A stretch of DNA of 64,000 bases from Ectobius pallidus (lineage: Eukaryota; Arthropoda; Insecta; Blattodea; Ectobiidae): NCBI GenBank assembly GCA_964059195.1, contig CAXKWD010000004.1, positions 116,701,938 through 116,765,937 of the forward strand. The letters are read 5' to 3'. The translations under genes were made by a program, and so were the position numbers. The notes under the pieces are model-generated. The model ran no database searches and had not been told where the DNA came from. It saw only the letters and a program-made list of their open reading frames with translations. This document shows positions 10,598-21,100 of this stretch, piece after piece. Each line of letters opens with the position of its first letter. Within the stretch, counting starts at the first letter, position 1.

Positions 10598-11426
10598 ATG
10601 TAACAGCATGGCTGGAATGTTCTGTTTTGTCTTCTATTCTTCGTTAAGATTGAGGGATACTGGACTCTGGAGCTTTGAAAATTCCACGTTTCTTTTTCCT
10701 ACGACAAAATTTGATCCCAACTGGATAGTTAATTCCTTCGATAGGCCTATAATTGTTAAATTAAATTACTTTTCGGTATGAGACCTTTGCTAATATATGG
10801 CAATTTTTATATTTTAGGAACAAATTTATTTTAAGAATTTAGGTTGAAATAATTTGTAAAGTAATGTATTATGTGTTTTAAGATTCTGCACTTTTACTAC
10901 GATGGTGTATCAATAAATAACCTGACTAATTTTGTAATTAACACATAATGGCTTTATTTCATTCTAATTTACTTGTAAACTTTCGAAGTATTCCCGTCTG
11001 TTGATATACAAATATTCCAACGATTTGCCCATTGTTCAAAACTCTCACTGAACCCCTTTAACCATCGTATAACCATCCACACCATAATGTTATAGGTAGA
11101 TGAATTATTGTTTTCGACCCTGAAATTCGATGTCGAGTTTTCAGTGTAAATATACTTTTTGAGATTCCATGAACTTAAAAGGAATATTTTCATTTAATAC
11201 TTCTACCTGTGTGTGTGTCTCTCTGTCAGTATTTCTCTGCCGAGAAAGAGAAATTGTAGAAAAACAAAATCTTCAACTTAGTTAACATATTTTCTGGGAA
11301 TATGACATGAAAATTGGCGACGAATTTCTCTTACTTTAGTACCATTTTAAATTTATAAAATTTCTTCTTTTTGTCATTCTTTTAAACGTCTCAAATGATT
11401 TTGTTTAAATTTTGTACACGAGGTGC
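10598..11426. repeat. Repeat-unit section
   Basis: Carries the CTTCGTTAAGATTGAGGGAT, CCCTGAAATTCGATGTCGAG, GGCGACGAATTTCTCTTAC and TTGTACACGAGGTG landmarks found near 16.0-16.6 and 45.1-45.4 kb and elsewhere. No gene. Confidence 0.6.
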
Positions 11427-11432
11427 TTATAA

Positions 11433-14112
11433 CAAGGTGTCCATTGGTCGAAAAATTCCGGGAAAAGGCTGGGAATTTCGTACGGTCGGGAAAATCCGGG
11501 AAAAGTCAATGAATTTGTTAAAATATCCGGGAAAATTCTAAAAATTGCAAAATTGCAAATAACTACAATTTTTCAGGGACTTTAAAATTGCAAAAAGATG
11601 GCTAAAATAAGTTTCCAAGAATGTTGGCTTGAGGATTATCCTTGGATCAAAAAGGGACCAATATTTGGATATGCTCTTTGCTCAATTTGTAATAAAGATA
11701 TATATTTTACATCTATGGGTAAATCGTCTCTTGCAAACCATGCTAAAAGCAGTAAACACAAACTACAAGATGATAATGCGACAAAATCAGTATCTATTAA
11801 AGCATTTCTAACTTCATAAAGTAGCGTAAGTACATCGGATGTTGTGTCTACCAACACTACAGCACCTGAACCATCCACTAGCAACTCATCGAAAGGTTTT
11901 ATACTGAAAGATCAGCATTGTTGTAATCAACTTCCATCCAGTAGTAACAGTACTGGTCAAAGTTTTTTTTAGCAAGAAAGGAACAGTGGTGGGAAATTAA
12001 GAACTCTGTAACAGAATGTGAAGCACTTTGGTGTCTTCAAGTAGTGATGTGCCATTTCTCTTTAAGGGATGCAGAAAGTTGTGTTAATCTTTTTAAAAGA
12101 ATGTATAAAAATGATGATGCAGCAAATGACATTAAATTAGGTAGAACAAAAGTTTCTTACAACATTGGGTATGGACTTGCCCCCTACTTTAAAAACCAGC
12201 TTGTCGCCGCTATCAAGAAATGTGAATACTTTGTTCTGGGTTTTGATGAAAGCCTAAACAAAGTTGCTCAGAAACAGCAGTTAGACATAATTATGCGATT
12301 TTGGAATGAAGGAACAAATCAGGTGTGTTCCAGGTATTTCGGCTCTGTATTGTTAATAGGTCTTCTGTAATAGATTTATTAAGTGCTATAAAAGAAGGCC
12401 TTGGAGAGATAAATGCTAACAAAATAATTCAGGTGTCCATGGATGGTTCCAACGTCAACTGGAAACTCTTTAGTCTGTTACAAAAAGAGTTGGAGATTAC
12501 AGGTTGTAAATGTTGCTTTTAAATCAGGAATCAAGAAAAACCAATTGGTCCCTGATAAACTTTTTCAGATCATGCTACCGGTACTACCTGTTCAAAGATA
12601 GTCCCAGCTGTAGATAAATATATAGGCCTATGCGAATTACCAACTCAGCTTGTTTCCATTAAAATTCTGCAGTGTAACTGGTGGACTGAAAATGTTGCTG
12701 TTGCAGAGCGAGCTTTAGAGATAGTTGATAACCTTATTCAATTTATGGCCCACATAAAACAGGTGAAAATGAATACAGTGATTTTATCTTCTGCCAGCTT
12801 CCAAAAAATCTCAGCTGCTTTTGAAGATAAATTTCTCCCGACAAAAATTGCTTTCTAAAAGAGTTTCAAGCTGACACTCCAATGGCCCCTTTCCTACATG
12901 GTGACCGCCTGAAAATTGTAAAGAAGTGTATGGAAAGAGTTGTGAAAGACGATATTCTAAAAAAAAAAACTTGTCTTCAAGTCATCAATCTCAACAAAAT
13001 TGAAAATTTAAGAGCCCAAGATGTTGACCTTGGTTATGGCACAAGGCCTGCGTTAAGAAAGTGTCATGGACTTAAGGATTCAGACGTGTTAATGTTTCGA
13101 AGGGAGTGCAGATACTGTCTGAAATGTGTTGTTGACAAGATGATGGAGAAGTCATCTTTGAAGTACCCCTTAACTCAGGGTTTGTCTTTTATGGGTCCAG
13201 ACAAAATCGTCTTCACTCCAGAAGAGGCTGTTTCATAGATGGTATCGACAATGGATATTTTGATTCAGTCGAGTTTTATTACTCCCTCTCGCTCACAATG
13301 CAGAGGGATGTTATTTCGAAGGAAACTGCAGCAGTTGAGTTAAGAGCTTACTCTACAAACACAAGGTTGGACAAATTTTGGATGAAAACGCCTGTTAGTT
13401 ATGACACTCCTAGTTTAAGGAAAGTAGTTTGTTTATTACTTCCAATTTCACATGGAAATGCTTCAGTGGAATGTGGCTTCTCTATGAACAGTGCCGTTTT
13501 GGTGGAAAATCTGAAAGAAGAATCCATAGTTGCTCAGCGCCTGGTGTATGATGCAGTTGCCCAAGGAGGTTTAGAGCATCTTTCCATACATAAAGGCATA
13601 ATTCTCTCTATGAGAAATGCCAATGCAACATACAAAGAAGCACTTCAAAGTAATAAGTTGAAACGTACAGAAGAAGACAAGGTGAAAGCAGAAAAAAAGG
13701 AAAGCAAATTTTCTGGCCAGAGAACTAGAAGAGAAGAGAGAAAAGAAAAACTACTCTTAGAGTCCGAAAAAGCTGCAGCTGCTCTAGATGAACAAATTAA
13801 GTTGCTAAAGAAAAAATAAGTGGGATCAAAAAGACTTCTAGACAATAATAGGCCTATATGAAGGTATATTTAATTTATTTTACTGTTCCTTACTTTTGTA
13901 TCCGTTATAGCTTAAGTAATTATTGTTTGCAATTACTTTTGTTACTAAACGTTTTCTTATGTATAGTAGCCTATGTATAATCCAATAATTTTTCTTACAC
14001 AGTTATTAGAAAGTGCTTCATAATCATATTTTGGTCGGGAATTTCTGAAATGATCAATGGAAATCAGGGAATAAGTCGGGAATTTCTTCAGCATTACTTG
14101 GTGGACACCCTG
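11433..14112 (+). mobile_element. hAT-like DNA transposon, complete ends, inactivated
   Basis: Ends are CAAGGTGTCCA and TGGACACCCTG, which are imperfect inverted repeats starting CA(A/G)GGTGTCC as in hAT elements. TTATAA lies directly outside each end (11427-11432 and 14113-14118). The homologous repeat landscape suggests an empty site like GTGCTTATAAGCTCAT, so the duplication is best read as 6 bp, although hAT duplications are usually 8 bp. Subterminal CCGGGAAAA and TCGGGAATTTC repeats sit next to both ends. The coding region is broken into five or more frames. Confidence 0.75.
11598..13819 (+). pseudogene. hAT-like transposase, frameshifted
   Basis: The open pieces are 11598-11819, 12044-12370, 12325-12522, 12882-13238 and 13298-13819, all on one strand but in different frames. 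The first encodes an N-terminal zinc finger, CSICNKD...HAKSSKHK (C-x2-C ... H-x5-H), of the BED/TTF-like type seen at the start of many hAT proteins. The middle has FVLGFDESLNK, with a possible first catalytic Asp. The last has HGNASVECGFSMNSA, resembling the hAT C-terminal dimerisation motif (NA..ER.FS). It ends in a Lys/Glu-rich tail. Stops and frameshifts make it inactive. The superfamily call rests on motif order and the element ends. Confidence 0.7.
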
Positions 14113-14118
14113 TTATAA

Positions 14119-14749
14119 GCTCATTTAGAGCTAACACTTTTATCTTAAACATTTCGAAACTGCATAACGTAATAGACTGTGATAATTTCAATCATGACTT
14201 CTAATGCCACATCCAGCTATTATAATCAACTGTCTGGTTTACATCAACTGAAATTGTAACTTTCGGACACTGCCTTTTGTATTAAAATTCTACGTATGTT
14301 TAATGTCGTACGCTTAATACTCACAGCACAATCGTATGGAGTTTTGTCTTTTCATGTTCCCTGATGGTAGGCCTATTAAGTAATTCCTCTCTGTTGTGTA
14401 TTCAGTCCCCGTTTGCCTTCCTTCTCGAAGATTAATGAGCCCAAATTGCTTCCATCATAACTGAAAACATTTCATTATGTCTTGTACATCCATGGAAACC
14501 ATTGAGATCTACTGTTTATCATAGGTAATCCCACGAGAGATTACGAGTTTATTGATAGATTCGCGACTGCGCAGGAGAAGCGAATTTATCTTATGAAACT
14601 CTTCACGGGTTGGAATTATTAATCTTATTTCATGAATAAAATATGAAGGATTATTTAAATAATATTATATTCTAATATAAATATTTATTTCTGGTTCTTT
14701 TAAAATAAAATCTTTAATAGGCTAGTATCAGCTGTCAGATCACTCATAC
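14119..14749. repeat. Repeat-unit section
   Basis: Landmarks: CATGACTTCTAATGCCACATC, TACTCACAGCACAATCGTATG, GTACATCCATGGAAACCATT. They recur near 17.45, 23.95-24.18 and 47.9-48.26 kb. No gene. Confidence 0.6.
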
Positions 14750-15677
14750 TAAATTAATGAACATTCTGCATTATGGAGTAAGCAATGCAGACGATACGAC
14801 ATTTTAAATCGTCAAAGCAGTTTAAAAGAGCTATTAGATTGTTTAAAATCTACTTTGTTACAAGCTAAACATGGTTTAGTGCTAATGGATTTTTAAATAA
14901 TGACCCAAAAGCCCAAACCATTGTTTTTAGTTTAAGAACGGACACTGTCGGTGATGGGACCATGTATAAAAGTGTAAACTTTCTGGGTATTTATCTTGAC
15001 TCGCATATTTCCTGGTCCTCACATATTAACTAAGTTAGTCGTAAGCTGTCGAGATCAGAAATTTGAGAGATCTCCTATCATGAGTCCTATGTAAGAACGG
15101 CCTATTTTGCATATTTTCAAAGCGAGATCAAGATCTTTTTTTGTGGGGCAACTCCTCACACATAACTATTATACTAATACTCCAGAAGAAGGCTGTCAGA
15201 TTGCTCACTAATTCTCCAGCAGCTGCCCATTGTAGACCTCTGTTTGTAATCACAAATATTCTAACAATAGTTAATTTATATATATATATATATATACGAC
15301 TGTGAGTTATGTGCGAAATCTAACCTAGGTACTTTTAATAGAAGGAACAATGTTCATAGCTATGAAACCAGAAATAGACATGCACTTGATGTACCATACA
15401 CAAGACTCAAAACAACCACAAGAAAAACACCATAATATTCTGGCTCTCACAATCTACAATAACTTCCAGGTGTCACTGCTTATTAGACCTACCATATGTC
15501 ACTGTAATGAATAGACTAAGGAAGTGGCTAAGTATGGGACCGTTTTCTAATCTGAGCGAATTTTTTAACAAAATGATATTATCTTTTATTGTTTTTTTTA
15601 ATGTTCTTTTTAGATTATTAAGCATTCAGATTTTATTATGACGAAGTCTATTGTATTTTTATATTTAATGACAAATA

Positions 15678-15735
<58 letters not shown>
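14750..15735 (+). pseudogene. CR1/jockey-type LINE fragment ending in (ATT)n
   Basis: Broken frames encode the end of a reverse transcriptase and the region after it. SNADDTTF replaces the usual YADD box, and VNFLGIYLDSHISWSSHI, SEIKIFLWGNSSH and SYETRNRHALDVPYTRL follow in the order known for CR1, jockey and related LINE proteins. Stops and frame changes are numerous, and the 5' end is missing. The 3' end runs into (ATT)n at about 15,681-15,731, the sort of short-repeat tail made by this LINE group. A (TA)n run lies at about 15,279-15,294. Confidence 0.75.
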
Positions 15736-15736
<1 letters not shown>

Positions 15737-17970
15737 AGGAAATAGTGACAAAAGAGTTAACTTCAAAATTAAGAAAAGCTAAAATCGGAACAAAATAAAA
15801 TCACTTTTTTTTTTCAAGAACGTAATTTATTTGTAAATTGCCACGCTACTTGAATGTGCATTGGTTAAAAACACAATTTTCTTCTCCGCTGGATTTCACA
15901 TATCAATAGCCCAATCTGCTGAGTTTGAGATACCCTAGTTACTTCAATTCAATTGTACTTACGATCTTCACGGAACTCTTTTCACTGAAAATGCCGTGAT
16001 TAACTCCCGAAGGGAAGGCTGGAATGTTTTGTTTTTGACCCCTCTTTTCTTCGATAAGGTTGAGGGATACTGGAGTCTGGAGCCTTGAAAAGTCCTCGTT
16101 TTTCTGTGAAAGTTTCTCACAAAATGTAACCCAATCGGATAGTTAGTTTCTTCGATAGTCTTATAATAATGTAAATATTTCTTAATATGAAATTACTTTT
16201 CTTTATAGGAACCTTTGATACTCTTTTATATGTCTAATTTTACCTTTTGGGAAAAAGGTTATTTTAAGAATCAAGTTTGGAATAATTTGTTATTATGTAT
16301 CTATGTATTTTTAAATTCTGTGCTTTTACTTTTCTAACCATACCATAGGTAGAGTTTTAGAGTAAATATACGGTTTGGGGTCACCTGAATGTAAAAATTG
16401 CGTTTTCACTTCTGTACTTCTGTGTGTCTGTCAATATTTCTATGCCAAGAAAGAAATATTGTAGAAAATCAAAATGTTTTATTTATGTTCGAATACTTTC
16501 TGGGAATATTGTATAAAGATTGGCGACGAATTTCTCTTACTGCTAGTGACACTTTATAATGATAAAATACCTAATTTCATGACAATTTTGATGTCTACAA
16601 TGATTCTGTTTAAATTATTTTCGTGATGTGCTTAGATAGATAGATAATTATTTCAGACTTTCACATACTGATAATGTATGGCATTGAAAATACAATATAG
16701 TCATATAATAACTTTATTAAATTCCTTAATGTTATATATGGGGTTGTATATCTATGATGACCTGACCTTCCTCTTAAATATTTCCTACGATAAGTTTCTG
16801 ACACTGCTTGAGGGACTATTATAAACCTTCAATGAAGAAAATTCTAAACTATTCTGCGTTAAAGCATACTTACATTTGTTTATATAGACATTAGAATTAT
16901 TTCGCTTTGCATGACTACGTACGGTATCACATGTATTAGACTTACTTACGTTTCTCTTTACATAAAAGAGGGAGGCCAGGATGTACAGTACATCGACGGT
17001 AAAATAAGTATAGGCTATCTGATGATATAAAAAATGGTTTACAATGAGTCCTAGATAATGCTGCAAAGGTTAAACTGACTGCTCTCTTTTGTAAAATAAG
17101 AAATATACAAGAAGATGTATGGTTTCCCCATAACAACAGCCCATAATTATTTCAATGACTATGTATATAGGCATAGTACACAGTGAGCAAGGACTCAATT
17201 GTTACATTAGCCTTTAGTACCCTAAGCATTGCTTATTTTTAGCAACAAAATCTAATGGGTTTGTCATCCCAGTCCTGATTCCACATATACACCTAAAAAC
17301 TTGACTTGATGTCTGTACAATTAACTCTTAATTAAAAATTTAATGTTTCTCTTTTATTATTATTAATTACTAAGTTATTAACATGCACCAATTCTCAACT
17401 TAGTTAGTGCGCTAAGCTTATTAAGAGCTAAAGGGTTCGTTTGAAACATTTCGTAACTGCTTAACGGAATAAACTGTGATACATTTCAATCGTGACTTAA
17501 TGCCACATCCGACTATAGAATAAACTGTCTAGTTTACATCACCTGAAAATGTTACTTCCGTATAGGCTACTGCCTATTGTATTGAAATTCTACATTTATT
17601 TCGGGGAAATGGAATTAATTTTTGAATGAAAGTTGTAATCAATTTTGTTGTATTTTATTATCTGAACTTTCCTCTTTAATTTTACTACAATTCTATCTAA
17701 CTTATGTTTTTTTTCCCTGAGAAGATTCAACTATGGCGCAGGTATGCTTTAAATTTTAAGTTCACTTGATTGCTTGATGAAAATTGATGTTTAAATTATT
17801 AGGCCTGCTGTATTTTATTTTCTGGATTTTCCTCTCTAAAATAGTATATCAGACATAGGTGTACTATAATTCTATTCATATTTTGTTATTTTGCTGAGAA
17901 GGTCCAGACTATGGCGCAAGGATGTTATAACTTTGAAGCTCGTTTCCCGTAAGTTTACTTTTTCTATATA
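15736..17970. repeat. Repeat-unit section, target of the BEL insertion
   Basis: 16,010-16,160, 16,270-16,560, 17,400-17,590 and 17,590-17,950 match unit landmarks seen elsewhere (CTTCGATAAGGTTGAGGGAT; GGCGACGAATTTCTCTTACT; TAATGCCACATCCG). 17,620-17,770 and 17,770-17,960 look like a worn tandem pair (ATTATCTGAACTTTCCTC vs ATTTTCTGGATTTTCCTC, then ACTATGGCGCA). No gene seen. Confidence 0.5.
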
Positions 17971-17975
17971 AGAGG

Positions 17976-18137
17976 TGTTATAGATTTGATGGGAACTCAA
18001 GTGTTGTTATGTTGGCAACCTGACTTTTGAGTGATGTTTTGTAGCGGCCATTGTTTTTTGTGTAGTCTTGTTGTTGTTCCTGCAATAATGGCATTCTGAG
18101 CGTCGCTGTAATTATAGCTCTATTTGTATCCATAACA
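17976..18137 (+). repeat. 5' LTR of the BEL/Pao element
   Basis: Starts TGTTATAGATTTGATGGG and ends ATCCATAACA. It is short for an LTR, at 162 bp. It should contain promoter and polyadenylation signals, but none is obvious by eye. Confidence 0.95.
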
Positions 18138-18140
18138 AAC

Positions 18141-18159
18141 TGGCGACCGTGACAGGACT
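18141..18159 (+). promoter_or_regulatory. Primer-binding site, tRNA-Arg
   Basis: TGGCGACCGTGACAGGACT lies 3 nt after the 5' LTR. It is the complement of a tRNA 3' end reading AGTCCTGTCACGGTCG plus CCA, which matches from memory the 3' end of eukaryotic tRNA-Arg (UCG-type). It would prime minus-strand DNA synthesis. Confidence 0.8.
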
Positions 18160-18168
18160 TATACTATA

Positions 18169-21100
18169 ATGGATAAGTTAAAGAGAGAGAGAGTTCAAGT
18201 GCGGCGCTTATTTACCCGGTCATTGAATGAACTGAAACAGAAAATGGAAGCGGATCCCCTAGTGAAAGAAGATGTCATTACTGCGTTCGGCGTGTTCGAC
18301 GACAAGGCAATTCGTCTTTTTAAGACTGAGGAAAACCTACGGGATTTGTGGTTCCAGGAGGACGACTTTGACGAAGAGGCGTGTGAAAGGGATTACGACG
18401 CAGCGGAAGGTTATAGAGAGGAGTGGTTAGCAACAAAGAGCAGGTACGAGCGTTTGTTTGAGTTACCAGTGAGCGTTGTTTCTGCTAGGAGTGAAGCCGG
18501 TGCCTCTTCTACCTCCTTCACGAGGAATCTGAGACTACCCAAATTAGAATTGAAGGCGTTTGATGATAACATCAAAAACTGGTTAGGGTTCTGGGGTCAG
18601 TTTCGTAAAATAAATGACGACGAGACAATTGATGATGAGGACAAGTTTCAGTATTTGATTCAAGCCACGGCGCCGGGGTCAAATGCCAGGAATCTTGTGG
18701 AGAGTTTTCCCCCTTCAGGACCTAACTACCGCAAGGCCATCGAACAGTTGAAGTCAAGATTTGCTAGAGATGAATTGCTAATAGAAATTTACGTCCGAGA
18801 ACTGCTTGGTTTAGTGGTGACCCGGGCTGCAGACCAGGAAGCTATGACTTTAGGATCCCTGTATGACAAGCTGGAAACGCAACTCAGAGCATTAGAAACA
18901 CTGGGTGTAACAACAGAGAAATATGCAGCTATGTTGTATCCATTGGTGGAGTCAGCGCTACCCGTGGACATTATGCGAGTTTGGGAGAGAGCACGAAGCA
19001 CCAACAGGGCTGAAGTTACTGATTCGAGTGCTTGTTTGACCAAGTTGCTTCAATTCTTGAAACTTGAAGTTGAGAGTGAGGAGCGCCTTCAGTTAGCTCG
19101 CTCTGGTATTTCTGGCAATAAATGCGTGCATGGCAGTGGATCAGATGGTGTCAAGGTTAGCAAGGTACCTACTGCAGCATGCATTTTTGCGGGAGAAACC
19201 AAACAGCATGACAGTAAATGTGTTTGGTGCGAGAAAACTTCACACACTGCCTCGGAGTGTTTTAAGGCTCGGGCAATGTCATTAGATGAGAAGAGGGCTT
19301 TGCTTAAGAAGAGGGGCAGTTGTTACGTATGCTTGAAAACGGGCCACGGGGCTAAGAGATGCAAAAGCAATGTTAAATGCCTTGTGTGTTATAAACGACA
19401 TTTAACTATTATGTGTCCGGAACTGTCTATGCAGTCTACAAGTAAGAGCTGTGCATCTGTTGCAGAAAAGAGCAGTGAATCCCAAGCCTTGTTGTCACAA
19501 AAATCTGGACCTACTCTGCTACAAACGGTGATTGTCAAGGTGGTGCACAATGGGAAAACAAAAGTGGTACGTGCGCTGCTCGACAGTGGAGCACAAAGGT
19601 CTTACATTTGTAAACACGTTGTGGAAGAAATGGGCATAAAACCATCTGGTAGGGAAATGTTAAGCCACAGTCTTTTTGGGGGAGTTGAAACCCGTCACAA
19701 ACAACACAATGTCTATGACATAATAATCAGAAGTTTGAATGGCAAATTTCAGGGATCTATAAGTGTGTTGGGTGAAGAGAAAATCTGTGGATATGTGCCA
19801 AGAATTGAGGGTGATGATCTGTTCCCCAAACTCAAAGCAAAGAACATTACTCTTTCGGACACAGGGAAGAACCCACCAGACATAGGATTGCTGATAGGAG
19901 CTGATATTTCAGGCTCAATGTTAACCGGTTCAATTGTTCACCTGGATGATAATTTGGTGGCTATTGAAACTAGGTTAGGTTGGACGATCCAAGGGCCAGG
20001 AAATATCTCGAACAACCTACTGACCCAAATGGTGTACACATCTAATTTGGATCTCTCAGACTTGTGGAAATTGGAGGTCATAGGGATCGAAGAACCAGAG
20101 GCAAGGAAGGCAGCAAAGGATTTAGACGCAGAAGCTCTTCAATTGTTTAATCAAACTGTAAAACTTAATGTGGAGAAGAGGTATGAAGTGTGTTTGCCAT
20201 GGAAAGAGGGACATCCAGAACTCCAGACTAATAAAACGGTAGTAGAGAAAAGACTTGAAAGCACAACAAACCGTCTTCGGGCCAATGGGCATTTGGAAGA
20301 GTACCATGCTGTATTTCAAGAGTGGTTGCAATCTGGCATTATAGAAGGGGTTGCTGAAAATGAAAGTGGAGGGCATTATTTACCACATCGTGCAGTTGCC
20401 AAGCCTTCCAGTCAGACGACAAAGCTCCGCCCTGTGTTTGATGCCTCAGCCAAGGACAAAAAGGGAAATTCACTTAATAATTGCCTCGAAACAGGCCCAA
20501 ACTTAATCGAGCTAATTCCGAAGCTATTGATGCGATTTAGGAAACATGCCATAGGTGTAACCGCGGATATTGCCAAGGCCTTTTTGCAGCTAAGCTTAGC
20601 GGAAAAGGATAGAAATTTTCTGAAGTTCTTGTGGTGGAGTGATGTGAATGCAAGAGAAATAGTCACTTTCAGACATCGTCGTGTGGTGTTTGGTGTGTCG
20701 TCCAGCCCGTTTCTGTTGGGGGCTACCATAATCCATCACTTAAACAATGCTCCAGAAAGAATGAGAGAGACGGCGGAGTATCTGAAAGAAACATTTTATG
20801 TCGATAACTGTGTCACTAGTCTCCAATCTGAAGAACAGGTGAAGACATTTATTCAAGAATCCACTGAACTGATGGCATCTGGGAAGTTCGAACTTAGGGG
20901 CTGGGTAGCTGCTCCCAGTCAAGTGAAGCCTTCTGAGGGGAACGGAAGTGTTGTACCAGTTTTGGGCATATCCTGGGATACAGAGAACGATATATTGTTT
21001 TGTGATATCAGTGGACTAATTTTGCCAGACGCGCCTATTACAAAGAGAGTTCTACTGTCGGTGGCACAAAGAATATTTGACCCTGTGGGATACACCTGCC

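Noticed and set aside
15660..15735. CRISPR-like or satellite array
   Set aside because: Simple (ATT)n run at a LINE 3' end. No regularly spaced repeats with unique spacers exist anywhere in the window.
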